From assembly GCA_003339605.1 (NCBI GenBank), contig QOVW01000058.1:32217-96216 (forward strand): a stretch of 64,000 nucleotides of DNA. The letters run 5' to 3'. The notes beneath the pieces were generated by a model, which did not search any database, was not told where the DNA came from, and saw nothing but the letters and a program-made list of their open reading frames with translations. The translations under genes were made by a program, and so were the position numbers. Of the stretch, positions 7,415 to 16,384 are shown one piece after another. How positions within the stretch are numbered: the first letter of the stretch is position 1; the number at the start of each line of letters is the position of its first letter. This stretch comes from Spirobacillus cienkowskii (lineage in GTDB: Bacteria > Bdellovibrionota_B > Oligoflexia > Silvanigrellales > Silvanigrellaceae).

Positions 7415-9268
7415 TTATTGTACTTGTGCAACTTGAGTTTGAAAATCTTTTTGAATTATTTTTTCTGGATAGCGTATCACTCTGACAACTTCTGTTGTTT
7501 GTAAAATCTCTTTTCCGGTTATGGGATTTATAATGGATTCTTTGTCTGATACCGATTTTACTTGTAAAATTGCAATGGGTTTATCTGGAGGTGCATAAGA
7601 GTGTTTTTGTCCAAATGCTACAAATTGATCGCCTTCAATCACAGACTGAAGCTTGCCAAGATTTAAAGTAAAGTTATCATTTTCTTTTTTAATAATATGA
7701 CCTTCAATTGGCAAATTAGAAATCAAGTTTTGATACATTTTTGCAGCCACTTTTTCTGATTCTGCATCATTCTTAATTGGCATATTTTGTTCAAAAATAA
7801 TTTTACCTGATTTGTCGTAAATCAGACCAGCTAACGTAAAATCGTTTTCCTCTTCAGACTCTAAATACTTAATTTCCATTAATACATCCAATTCGGATGC
7901 AAAAGTTGTATGCGCCCATCCTGTTTTTGCCATTTGATACGGAGAAAGTGCAATGGAGTTTGCCATCTTTAACACGTCATCAAAAATCATCCCACGTATT
8001 GAAAAATCATTCATAAATCGAGTAAAAAACTCACGTCTTAGCCGTCGCCAACTTTGATGAGTTTGCAATTCTCCAGATAAAATTGGTTCTACAAGTCCAA
8101 TAGCAGGTTTATAGGGAGTTATTGAAGAAACATAAATAGTCGGAATATTATTATTAACTGTGTTAAGACTTAAGCTTTTTACTAATGTTTTTGAATCAAT
8201 TTTTTGAGGCAATGCAAGGTTCTGCTCGATTTCTATTTGTACTTTTTCATCAATTGGTTTTTGCGTCACGACAAAGCCAGATAAGCCGGAAACATCAAGT
8301 TTCAAGCCGTTTGCTAATAATTTACTTTTATCAAAGCCTCGACCTATACCATAAGCAAAACTTTGTAACAAAAATTCTGTTGTTATTCCTTCTTGCATTT
8401 CAACTGAAAAAGATTTTTTTCCACTGCCCGCACTGAGTGGTTTTAATACCGTCACATAGGATGGCTTTTTAAAAATAAACGAATCGACTCTTCGATTTGT
8501 TGGAATTGAGACATTTAATATTCCTTTTGTATCAGAACTTCCTAAATATATGATACTCTGCGAAGCATTTTTAACCGCAAAAACATGAGCCCCTTCTAGT
8601 GGTAGTCCTTTTGCCGTGATTGCAATATTCAACGCCTCTTCAAATAAAACGTTTTTATTATTCACAATAGTTTTAAAAGATTCGTTGTTAAATTTTTTAT
8701 ATTCTTGAAGATTTTTATTAAAGTTACTTTGAATTTTTGATGAAAAACTTAAAATTTCTTTTGACTGCTCGGGTAACAGCGTCGCCTCCATTTGATCAAT
8801 TGAAATGGAATCTGTAAGAGGAATGTCTGGAAAATCAAATATAGGTATCAATGGCATTTCTTGTTGTATAAATTTATTATTTATTGCCTGATGTTTTAAT
8901 TTCCAAGAGGAAAGTTTAATATTTAAAACCAAATCATGATCTTGCCACCATTTTGGTGGATTTAAATATTTTATTTCAGGATAATAAAGTGTTTCTATAT
9001 TATGATTTTGCACAACAATTTTTAAAATTTCTATTTTTGAAAAATCCAATTGTAACTTCACCAAACCATTTTTAGGTGTTACAACTTCTATAATTTTAAA
9101 TGGATCCGATCGATATTTTCCAACCGAGTACAAAGTCACTAAAGAATTTTCGACAGGCATACCAGAATTTTCAACATTGACAGTGAGCGTTGCTTTATGA
9201 AAGAAAGAACACGATGTGACTAGCAATATAACAATAATAAAATTAGCAGTAAAAAAATAATTAATCAT
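7415..9268 (-). CDS. Large lipoprotein of unknown function
   Basis: 617 residues beginning with a lipoprotein signal (ILLVTSC). Just after it, residues ~25-110 look like a carboxypeptidase-regulatory/Ig-like fold (TLTVNVENSGMPVENSLVTLY), and a second such segment is near 205-260 (AITAKGLPLEGAHVFAVKN). The C-terminal 130 residues contain LAGLIYDKSGKIIFEQN, then TLNLGKLQSVIEGDQFVAFG, a small beta domain that resembles the C-terminal module of the protein at 15259-16353. No catalytic motif is visible. AAGG precedes the ATG. It lies 33 nt upstream of the aminopeptidase-like lipoprotein gene, so the two are probably co-expressed in the envelope. Function not recognised. Confidence 0.65.
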   Translation of the reverse strand: MINYFFTANFIIVILLVTSCSFFHKATLTVNVENSGMPVENSLVTLYSVGKYRSDPFKIIEVVTPKNGLVKLQLDFSKIEILKIVVQNHNIETLYYPEIKYLNPPKWWQDHDLVLNIKLSSWKLKHQAINNKFIQQEMPLIPIFDFPDIPLTDSISIDQMEATLLPEQSKEILSFSSKIQSNFNKNLQEYKKFNNESFKTIVNNKNVLFEEALNIAITAKGLPLEGAHVFAVKNASQSIIYLGSSDTKGILNVSIPTNRRVDSFIFKKPSYVTVLKPLSAGSGKKSFSVEMQEGITTEFLLQSFAYGIGRGFDKSKLLANGLKLDVSGLSGFVVTQKPIDEKVQIEIEQNLALPQKIDSKTLVKSLSLNTVNNNIPTIYVSSITPYKPAIGLVEPILSGELQTHQSWRRLRREFFTRFMNDFSIRGMIFDDVLKMANSIALSPYQMAKTGWAHTTFASELDVLMEIKYLESEEENDFTLAGLIYDKSGKIIFEQNMPIKNDAESEKVAAKMYQNLISNLPIEGHIIKKENDNFTLNLGKLQSVIEGDQFVAFGQKHSYAPPDKPIAILQVKSVSDKESIINPITGKEILQTTEVVRVIRYPEKIIQKDFQTQVAQVQ

Positions 9269-9365
9269 TCTTAGCCTTTTAAAATAATTTAAATTCTATC
9301 TACAACTGCTATTATAAAAAGAATAGTCGTGATTTTGCTGAAAATTATTTGGCTAACAATGAAAA

Positions 9366-10967
9366 TTATGCCACTTCCTGAGTGTTGTTCTTTATCCGTT
9401 CGTGTTTGAGATCATGCAATACTTTTTGAATAAATTCTTCTGATTTTTTATTAGGCAACCTAAAACGCAAAGCCAATCTGATTGCAATAAGACAAATTAT
9501 TGCAATACAGACAAAATCATAACCAAATGGGATTAAGCCAATTCCATTCCCATAGGTTCCTAAATAACTCACTATTCCTATGGCAATCATATAAAAAAGA
9601 AGCCACGTAAAACCTATTAAATTAAAAATAAACTTTTCTTTAGCCAAAACTTTATAGATTCCCAAAGCCACAAAACCAATCACAATAACAAAACTTAATT
9701 TGCAAATAATATCCCATCCACACCAAAACAACATCAGACTGCTAATATAAAAAGCAGTCATCGAAACGAATTTGTACGAAAAAATTTTAAAAGGTCGAGA
9801 TAAATTAGGAAAATGATAGCGCAAAGTATATAAAGTAACAGGAATAACGGCATTACACAAACAAATTGCTGCTGAATAAAATGCCGCCATTTCTTTCCAA
9901 TTTTCTAAAAACAAAAATAACAGCAAAGAAATGACAAAGCTCATTAACAGACCTTGCACTGGCACACGATTGTTTGATGATAAATTCTGAAAAAACTTAG
10001 GCAAATACCCATTTTTACTCATACAATAAGAAGCTCGAGCCGATGCAGCCATAAAAATAATACCGCTACCAAATGGAGAAATCAGCGCATCTGAGTAAAG
10101 AATGATGCCAAACCATGCAAGACCAATAATAACAGCCAACCCTGCAAATGGTCCTGCCTCACCAGTAAAGCTCAATTTATCCCAACCATCCGCAATGGAT
10201 TCTGGTGGCAATGCAAGAATAAAAGCCAATTGCAATAAACAATAGATAACCATACAAATTAACATCGAGCCAATAATTGCAATAGGAATACTTTTTTGAG
10301 GATTTTTAGTTTCTCCAGCTAAGGCAACACCGGGTTGAAATCCATTATACGACAGGATAATTCCCCCTATTGATAAAGATGCAAATAGTCCTTGCAGACC
10401 ATTAGGAGCAAAGCCATGAATTGTGAGATTCTCAAAATTATGCGACTTGTAAAAAAATAATACAATTAATAAACAAGGGATTAAAATTTTCCAAATTGTG
10501 ATGTAAAAACTTGTTTTAGACATTATTTTTGCGCTTGTCACATTGATAAAAAGCAGCACCGCAGTTAAAAAAAATGCCACAACATACCCTGACCATGTCA
10601 ACCGTTCATCCTGAAAGAGAAAGGGCACAAAATTTGCTGCATATTGAATAACTGCGCTCACCTCTATAGGTATTATGACAATAAATGCAATCCAAGAAAT
10701 CCACCCCAATAAAAAAGAAACAGAATGCCCATGCATAAAAGCCGGAAAAACACTCATGCCGCCAGGAACAGGAAATAACGTTGAAAGTTCAGAAAAACAC
10801 AAAGCAATTATAATAATTGCCACAGCCCCAATAAGCCATGCCAAAACAGCAGCAGGACCTGCCATTTTTGACGCATACAGCGATCCAAATAACCAGCCAG
10901 AGCCAATTGTGGCGCTGACAGAGGCAAAAAGAATACCTGAGGTAGAAATTTCACGTTTTAATCCCAT
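9366..10967 (-). CDS. APC-superfamily amino acid permease (GSGWLFG type)
   Basis: A 533-residue inner-membrane transporter with 12-14 hydrophobic helices. Helix 1 has the broken-helix motif TIGSGWLFGSLYASKMAGPA, the signature of a group of amino acid:proton symporters that includes aspartate permeases. GYNGFQPGVALAGETKNPQKSIP matches the helix 6-7 region of APC proteins. The C-terminus is a charged tail. GAGGA is 5 nt before the ATG, and a small hairpin sits directly upstream of it. A close paralogue lies at 53022-54641 with the same helix-1 motif. The substrate is probably an amino acid such as aspartate, but this is inference. Confidence 0.88.
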   Translation of the reverse strand: MGLKREISTSGILFASVSATIGSGWLFGSLYASKMAGPAAVLAWLIGAVAIIIIALCFSELSTLFPVPGGMSVFPAFMHGHSVSFLLGWISWIAFIVIIPIEVSAVIQYAANFVPFLFQDERLTWSGYVVAFFLTAVLLFINVTSAKIMSKTSFYITIWKILIPCLLIVLFFYKSHNFENLTIHGFAPNGLQGLFASLSIGGIILSYNGFQPGVALAGETKNPQKSIPIAIIGSMLICMVIYCLLQLAFILALPPESIADGWDKLSFTGEAGPFAGLAVIIGLAWFGIILYSDALISPFGSGIIFMAASARASYCMSKNGYLPKFFQNLSSNNRVPVQGLLMSFVISLLLFLFLENWKEMAAFYSAAICLCNAVIPVTLYTLRYHFPNLSRPFKIFSYKFVSMTAFYISSLMLFWCGWDIICKLSFVIVIGFVALGIYKVLAKEKFIFNLIGFTWLLFYMIAIGIVSYLGTYGNGIGLIPFGYDFVCIAIICLIAIRLALRFRLPNKKSEEFIQKVLHDLKHERIKNNTQEVA

Positions 10968-10977
10968 TTAAATCCTC

Positions 10978-10997
10978 GCGCAAAAAAATCGTTGCGC
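10978..10997 (-). promoter_or_regulatory. Small 5'-UTR hairpin next to permease ribosome binding site
   Basis: GCGCAA and TTGCGC are separated by 8 nt, directly abutting the GAGGA of the permease gene starting at 10967. Folding could alter access to the ribosome binding site. The stem is only 6 bp, so this is a weak prediction. Confidence 0.3.
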
Positions 10998-11154
10998 ACG
11001 CACCGTACTACAGTTTTTATAAAAAAAAAATTAAAGTTATATTTTTTAAAAGCCCTATTAAAAAATTAAAAACTATTAGATTTTATTAATTTTTTAAAGA
11101 TAATAAACACATAGTGAATACTGCCAAAAATCACTATAAATAAAGGTTAAAAAC

Positions 11155-12747
11155 TTAAACAAATAATGGCCTAAAGCTTTCGGGGGTTGCAAGTTTTACA
11201 ACCGCTTCAAAAGAACGTGGAATATCAGAGCCTAACAATGACCCTTCAGGAATATATTCAAACAATTCAGCGTAGCTCCTTGATTCTGTATCACTAGTTC
11301 TACGCATCACATGCGAAGGACGCAGTTCATGAGTGCCTTCTAAACCCATTGCTTCTATTATTTCAACCATACTTTTTATTGTTTCACTATGAAAATGCGA
11401 AACTCTTTTTCTTTTTTCTGTAACAACTAACCCTTGCATAAACTCCGGATCTTGAGTTGCAATCCCAGTAGGACAATCATTCGCGTTGCATTTGAGAGCC
11501 TGAATACAGCCTAAAGCCAGCATCATACCTCGAGCCGAATAAACCAAATCTGCACCCAGAGCTATTAATTTTATCATTTCAAAACCAGTTGTTACTTTTC
11601 CGGAAGACATAATTCTAATTTTTTTTCTCAATCCAAAGCCTACCAAGCTATTATGCACAAACATTAACGCATCAATTCCTGGAGTGCCAACTGAGTTTGT
11701 AAACTCTAATGGAGCAGCACCTGTCCCTCCTTCAGATCCATCAATTGAAATATAATCTGGTGTGATGTTTGTGAGTAACATTGCCTTGCAGAGGGCAATA
11801 AATTCCCATTTATTGCCAAGGCAAAATTTCAGACCAACTGGTTTCCCACCTGATATTTTTCTGAGTTTACCAACAAAATACATCATTTCAGTGGGAGAAG
11901 TGAATGCAGAATGCGCGGGAGGAGAAAGCACGTCTTTGCCAAGCGGTACACCTCGTATTTGTGCAATTTCAGGGGTTACCTTTTTTGCTGGCAAAATTCC
12001 ACCATGCCCAGGCTTTGCCCCTTGAGAAAGTTTAATTTCAATCATTTTAATTTGTGGCGTGTGTGCAGCTTTTTTAATAAACTCAAGTTCATTAAATGTC
12101 CCATCAAGATTGCGGCAACCAAAATAGCCTGTCCCAATTTGCCAAATAATATCACCACCATTTTGCAGGTGATAAGGAGTTAAGCCTCCTTCTCCAGTAT
12201 TATGGGCAAACCCTCCATCTTTTGCTCCACCATTTAAGGCAAGAATTGCATTTTTACTTAGAGAACCGTAACTCATGGCAGAAATATTTAATAAACTTGC
12301 ACTATAGGGTTGTAAGCAATCTCTTCCACCAATTGGAATTCTTAAATTTTTAACATGCATTTTAGAAGGCTGTAGAGAATGATTCACCCATTCATAACCC
12401 ACTTGATAAACATTTTTCTTTGTTCCAAAAGGAATAGAGTCCCTCGTTCCTTTGGCGCGTTGATACACAACTGTTCTCTGCTCCCGGTTAAATGGCACGC
12501 CTTCAGTATCAGACTCAACAAAATATTGATAAATTTCTGGTCGAATTGTTTCTAATAAATAACGGGCATGGCCAATAACAGGAAAATTTCTCTTTAATGT
12601 ATGTGCTGTTTGCAGCAAATCATGAATACCAAGAAATATGATTGGCAGTATAATGATTAGCGACAATAAAAACCAGGGAAAAACAAAAATAGAAATAATA
12701 TTCAGCAATATTAAAAATATAGATAACGTAATAAATATTTTCCGCAT
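11155..12747 (-). CDS. FMN-binding glutamate synthase-family protein, membrane-anchored
   Basis: 530 residues. Two hydrophobic segments lie at residues ~5-45, followed by the FMN/iron-sulfur TIM-barrel domain of the glutamate synthase large subunit: NTGEGGLTPYH, IEIKLSQGAKPGHGGILP, KFCLGNKWEF, IDGSEGGTGAAP, and CNANDCPTGIATQDP in place of the Cys-rich cluster loop. It lacks the amidotransferase domain of GltB. Stand-alone members of this family are common in Proteobacteria, and their reaction is not firmly known. GAGGA precedes the ATG. It is a single gene downstream of the divergent ABC exporter. The name describes the family, not a proven activity. Confidence 0.88.
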   Translation of the reverse strand: MRKIFITLSIFLILLNIISIFVFPWFLLSLIIILPIIFLGIHDLLQTAHTLKRNFPVIGHARYLLETIRPEIYQYFVESDTEGVPFNREQRTVVYQRAKGTRDSIPFGTKKNVYQVGYEWVNHSLQPSKMHVKNLRIPIGGRDCLQPYSASLLNISAMSYGSLSKNAILALNGGAKDGGFAHNTGEGGLTPYHLQNGGDIIWQIGTGYFGCRNLDGTFNELEFIKKAAHTPQIKMIEIKLSQGAKPGHGGILPAKKVTPEIAQIRGVPLGKDVLSPPAHSAFTSPTEMMYFVGKLRKISGGKPVGLKFCLGNKWEFIALCKAMLLTNITPDYISIDGSEGGTGAAPLEFTNSVGTPGIDALMFVHNSLVGFGLRKKIRIMSSGKVTTGFEMIKLIALGADLVYSARGMMLALGCIQALKCNANDCPTGIATQDPEFMQGLVVTEKRKRVSHFHSETIKSMVEIIEAMGLEGTHELRPSHVMRRTSDTESRSYAELFEYIPEGSLLGSDIPRSFEAVVKLATPESFRPLFV

Positions 12748-12976
12748 TGTTTCCTCAGTTTGCTAACAAAGTGGCTTTTTCTAATTGCTATTGATAGATT
12801 ATACTAATTCTTTTCATAACTAATAAAAGATTTGCGACAAAAAAATGATAGGAATTTTTTGTTAAATATTCGTTAATTTAAATTATTAAAACGATAAAAT
12901 CAGATAAGAATCAAAATACCTGTGCTTGCTTCTAATTCGAAAAAGCAATAGATCTGCATAGTCATGGGGGGCACAT

Positions 12977-13873
12977 ATGACGGTCAATGCGATTCTAGAA
13001 TTTAAAAATGTAAAAAAAAATTATGGCAAAAAAAATATCATTTCTGAACTCAATTTTACAGTTTCAAAAAACGAAATCATTGTACTACTTGGGGTCAATG
13101 GAGCAGGCAAAACAACAACAATTAAAATGATGCTTGGACTCGAAACACCTTCAGCGGGAAGTATCTCTCTATTTGGACTCAACCCCACAAATCCAGAATC
13201 CCGTAAATCTGTTGGAATCACACCTCAAAATCTTGAATTTCCAGAAGGAATTAAAACCTTTGAAATCTTAGATTTTATTCATTCTCATTATCCCAATCCC
13301 AAACCTGTAAAAGAAATGATTAAAAAATTTGAACTTTCTTCATTTCTTCATCAAAAAGCCACTAAGTTATCCGGAGGACAAAAAAGACGCCTCGCCCTTG
13401 CCCTTGCCTTTATTGGCGATCCACAAATAGTCTGTCTTGACGAGCCAACAACAGGGTTAGATGTGGGCTCGCGGAAAATTTTACTTGAAGCAATTAAAGA
13501 ATATTCCAAAAATGGCAACACTGTTTTTTTAACAACACATTATCTTGATGAAATTGAAAATATTGCAACTCGAATCATTTTTTTACAAGATGGTAAAATT
13601 ATAGCAGACGATACTGTTGCTGCAATCAAGTCACTGGCAAACTCAACACGTGCAACAATCGTGTTTTATGCCAGCACTCATTTGGATTTTGCAACATACC
13701 GTCACGTTGTTTCTTTTGAAGTTGAAGAATCCAAATACACTCTTCAAACTCATAATGCAGATGCATTAATCTATGAACTCGTTAATAATAAAGTACCATT
13801 CAAAAACTTGAATATCATTAAAGAAAGTCTAGAATCTGCTTTTATCAATTTATCTAAAGGAAATACTTTGTGA
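12977..13873 (+). CDS. ABC transporter ATP-binding protein
   Basis: 298 residues. Walker A GVNGAGKTTTIKM is near residue 42, the Q-loop is in TPQNLEF, the signature LSGGQKRRLALALAF is near 132, Walker B/D-loop VCLDEPTTGLD is near 155 and the H-loop TTHYLDE is near 185; all ATPase motifs are intact. The ~85 residues after the NBD resemble the C-terminal domain of ABC-2-type exporters. The stop overlaps the permease start (GTGA), so the two are translationally coupled and form one exporter. A GGGG-rich Shine-Dalgarno precedes the ATG. The substrate is unknown. Confidence 0.9.
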   Translation: MTVNAILEFKNVKKNYGKKNIISELNFTVSKNEIIVLLGVNGAGKTTTIKMMLGLETPSAGSISLFGLNPTNPESRKSVGITPQNLEFPEGIKTFEILDFIHSHYPNPKPVKEMIKKFELSSFLHQKATKLSGGQKRRLALALAFIGDPQIVCLDEPTTGLDVGSRKILLEAIKEYSKNGNTVFLTTHYLDEIENIATRIIFLQDGKIIADDTVAAIKSLANSTRATIVFYASTHLDFATYRHVVSFEVEESKYTLQTHNADALIYELVNNKVPFKNLNIIKESLESAFINLSKGNTL

Positions 13874-14580
13874 AGCTAGCTTTTTTTTATTTTAAAATTT
13901 TTTTCTTGGGTACAGTACGTAATATACCCGCGTTATTTTTTACATTAATTTTTCCACCTTTAATGCTTTTATTGTTTGCTCATCAATGGGAGGGAAAAAA
14001 TCAATTGGGGGCGGTGATTGTATTTTTTAATTATTCCGTTCAAACCGTTGCACTGATGCTTTTGGGGATGGGAGTCACACAAGAAAAAAACTCAGAATGG
14101 GCAAAATATTTAAGAACTTTGCCAGTTAACATTTTACCGATGATCTTAGGTCGAATACTGCATACTTTAATGCTCTCACTTGCTAATATTATTTCTCTCT
14201 CAATCGTTTCTATTTTTATTTTAAACATGCATTTATCATTAGATAATTTATTGTTTTTTAGTTTGATCGCTTTAATAGGCGCAATTCCAATGGCACTTTT
14301 AGGAATGACTATTGGTTATGCCGCAACACCAGAATCCTCTCGCAGTATATTCACCTTGTTAAACTTGCTGTTGCTTTTTGGTGCTTTTGCCTTACCTGAC
14401 TCTGGAATTTTTGGAATTGCACGAGAATTTATTCCTACCTATCAATGGGCACAGCTTTCTTTTTCGCATATTAACCCATTAATAAACCCGTTAACCCCAA
14501 GCTTGTGGTTAACGGGCTACTCAATCATTTTTTTAATTGCATTTCAAAAAATATATTCTCGCTCTGTTAATAAAAATTAA
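13870..14580 (+). CDS. ABC-2 type transporter permease
   Basis: 236 residues with six predicted membrane helices. The N-terminal helix leads into IFPPLMLLLFAHQW, and then EWAKYLRTLPVNILPMILGRI is the conserved cytoplasmic segment of ABC-2 permeases. Translation starts at GTG 13870, overlapping the ATPase stop codon by 4 nt. It pairs with the ATP-binding protein as a homodimeric permease. The 3' end carries a 10-bp inverted repeat (14487-14516), and its stop codon overlaps the convergent superoxide dismutase stop by 4 nt. Confidence 0.85.
   Translation: MKLAFFYFKIFFLGTVRNIPALFFTLIFPPLMLLLFAHQWEGKNQLGAVIVFFNYSVQTVALMLLGMGVTQEKNSEWAKYLRTLPVNILPMILGRILHTLMLSLANIISLSIVSIFILNMHLSLDNLLFFSLIALIGAIPMALLGMTIGYAATPESSRSIFTLLNLLLLFGAFALPDSGIFGIAREFIPTYQWAQLSFSHINPLINPLTPSLWLTGYSIIFLIAFQKIYSRSVNKN
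14487..14516 (-). terminator. Probable superoxide dismutase terminator inside permease 3' coding end
   Basis: CCCGTTAACC (14487-14496) and GGTTAACGGG (14507-14516) form a perfect 10-bp stem with a 10-nt loop. Read on the minus strand it lies about 60 nt past the SOD stop and is followed by TTTATT, as in a weak intrinsic terminator. It is embedded in permease codons. Confidence 0.45.
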
Positions 14581-15164
14581 GCTTTAATTTGTGACAAGCG
14601 ATCATTAACAACAAACCAATTGATATTTTTAAAGAAAGTATCAATATAAGATCCACGATTTGCTTTAAAATCTAGAAAAAAAGCATGCTCCCATGTATCC
14701 ATAACAAGAATTGGGATGTGATTTAATGGAAAACCAATGTGATGTTCCATAATTTGCACATTTTTTAATTTACCTGAGGTGGTCTCAATACATGTGACAA
14801 CCCATCCTGGCACCGCAAGCCCTGTCGCTTTGACATCGGCTTTCCAAGAATCAAGACTTCCAAAAGAAGATTTGGCAAGGTTTTCAAACTGCTGCGAAGG
14901 CGCGCCATTGGCTTGTAAGTTGTCAAAATACATTTCATGCAAATACGTTCCGTTGTAAGGAACACAATGGCGTCTTTTAAGCTCAGAAAACTCACCGAAA
15001 CTATAATTAGATAAAGATTTATCCATTTTTTCTAATTTTTCTTCAATTTCATTGAGTTTTTTTACATAACCTTCATACAATCCAAAATGTGCCTCTAACT
15101 GCGAATCACTAATTCCATCAAGCTTACCGAGTAAATGTTTAAAACTTCTTATTTCTTTAGCCAT
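14577..15164 (-). CDS. Superoxide dismutase, Fe/Mn family
   Basis: 195 residues if started at the ATG 15164, which has GGAG 9 nt upstream; an upstream extension to 15233 is open but lacks family sequence. Metal ligands are in place: H26 (EAHFGLYEGY), His in NGTYLHEMYFD near 80, and Asp and His in MDTWEHAFFLDF near 160-165. It converts superoxide to peroxide and oxygen. The sequence is a divergent group within the family: the usual HH pair of helix 1 is replaced by a Tyr-rich EGYVKKLN. Fe versus Mn preference is not predictable. It converges on the ABC permease with a 4-nt stop overlap. Confidence 0.88.
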   Translation of the reverse strand: MAKEIRSFKHLLGKLDGISDSQLEAHFGLYEGYVKKLNEIEEKLEKMDKSLSNYSFGEFSELKRRHCVPYNGTYLHEMYFDNLQANGAPSQQFENLAKSSFGSLDSWKADVKATGLAVPGWVVTCIETTSGKLKNVQIMEHHIGFPLNHIPILVMDTWEHAFFLDFKANRGSYIDTFFKNINWFVVNDRLSQIKA

Positions 15165-15258
15165 AAATATGATCTCCTTTATTCTAATCATCAAGAAGGT
15201 TTCTATTAAAACACCAAAATAGTCGAACTGCAAACAACAACAAAATAAGTGTACAAGA

Positions 15259-16353
15259 TTATTTATTACTCTGATTCTCTTGACTTATTGATGGTGTTAC
15301 TTTTTTAGGAAAAGTTGTAGGATCCAATTTTAAAACATCGCCTACAACAATAGGCCGTTTTTCATCTTCATAACGAATAAATGCAATAGAAGAATCTATC
15401 TCTCCCTGCACTTCTGGTAAATAATGAATAACATGAATACGCGCGTCATTAGGACCAATTAATCGCATTCCTATTTCAAGACCGTAAGCACGCCCTCTAT
15501 CTAAATATACCCAACCTCTAAAACGACGAATGACTTTAAATTCTTCTTTTTTTAAATCATGCAATTCTGGAAAAACTTTATTAACCAGTTGCTCAGCCAG
15601 ATTTTGTGGATGAAAAGGAGCCGGAACATTTACATTTATAATTTCTTTATTTTTTTCGGCAAATACACCAGAGTTTATTTGCGATTTATAGGTAACAGTA
15701 GGCCAATTTAATTTTTTTTGTGACATTTGCGAAACAATTTGCACAATAATCAAGCGATGTGCCCTTCCAGGAAATGGCGCTTGAGATGGACTTTTTAATT
15801 CAGAAAGATAATTTCCTTTACAGACAATCTTTGATAAATTGGTCACATTCAAAATTCCTTTTTCTGCAAACTTTTCACCCACAAACAAATCAAAAATATG
15901 GCTCATTCGATTTTCAGATTGAAAATCATAAAACGAATTCACTTTAACTGGTGATAAATTTAGAAATGTTCTATTTGCAATATTTTCGAGCGAATTTTGA
16001 CTATCTGGCAAAGGAAATGGAGCAACATTTTGCGTAAAATTCCATACAGAACCTAATTGCAAACAATCTTGGTACCTTATTAAAGATGATGCTTTCAAAT
16101 ACTCTTGGCTTTGCACACGACCAACCTGAAAAACAAAGTAAGTTGGCAAATAGGCATCAAATTTTTTATTCCAAGAGAAAATTCGAGTACCACGATAAGC
16201 TCCTTGTTTAATTTCTTGCACCAGTTGTGATTGCAAAATACCTAGTTGTGAGAGTTGTTTATCCTGATAATCACGCGCTGATTGTTTAATATTAACACTA
16301 ATTTCTGGATTTTCAGAGATCATCATTGTAGGAGGTAAAATTAAAAAAGGCAC
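15259..16353 (-). CDS. Uncharacterised protein with C-terminal small beta domain
   Basis: 364 residues starting at GTG 16353 with GGAG 5 nt upstream. No signal peptide is evident, though the first residues (MPFLILPPTMM) are hydrophobic. Residues ~10-220 resemble a curli-assembly/TolB-like periplasmic fold only in the loose sense of mixed beta/alpha with a 'TRIFSW' strand, so I do not name it. Residues ~270-350 (RFRGWVYLDRGRAYGLEIGMRL, then an IAFIRYEDEKRPIVVGDVL stretch) form a beta module like the C-terminus of the lipoprotein at 7415-9268. It is last in a cluster with the ALDH-like and mutY genes. Function unknown. Confidence 0.6.
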   Translation of the reverse strand: MPFLILPPTMMISENPEISVNIKQSARDYQDKQLSQLGILQSQLVQEIKQGAYRGTRIFSWNKKFDAYLPTYFVFQVGRVQSQEYLKASSLIRYQDCLQLGSVWNFTQNVAPFPLPDSQNSLENIANRTFLNLSPVKVNSFYDFQSENRMSHIFDLFVGEKFAEKGILNVTNLSKIVCKGNYLSELKSPSQAPFPGRAHRLIIVQIVSQMSQKKLNWPTVTYKSQINSGVFAEKNKEIINVNVPAPFHPQNLAEQLVNKVFPELHDLKKEEFKVIRRFRGWVYLDRGRAYGLEIGMRLIGPNDARIHVIHYLPEVQGEIDSSIAFIRYEDEKRPIVVGDVLKLDPTTFPKKVTPSISQENQSNK

Positions 16354-16384
16354 AGTGACTCCTAAAAATTTATTTAGGATTATT

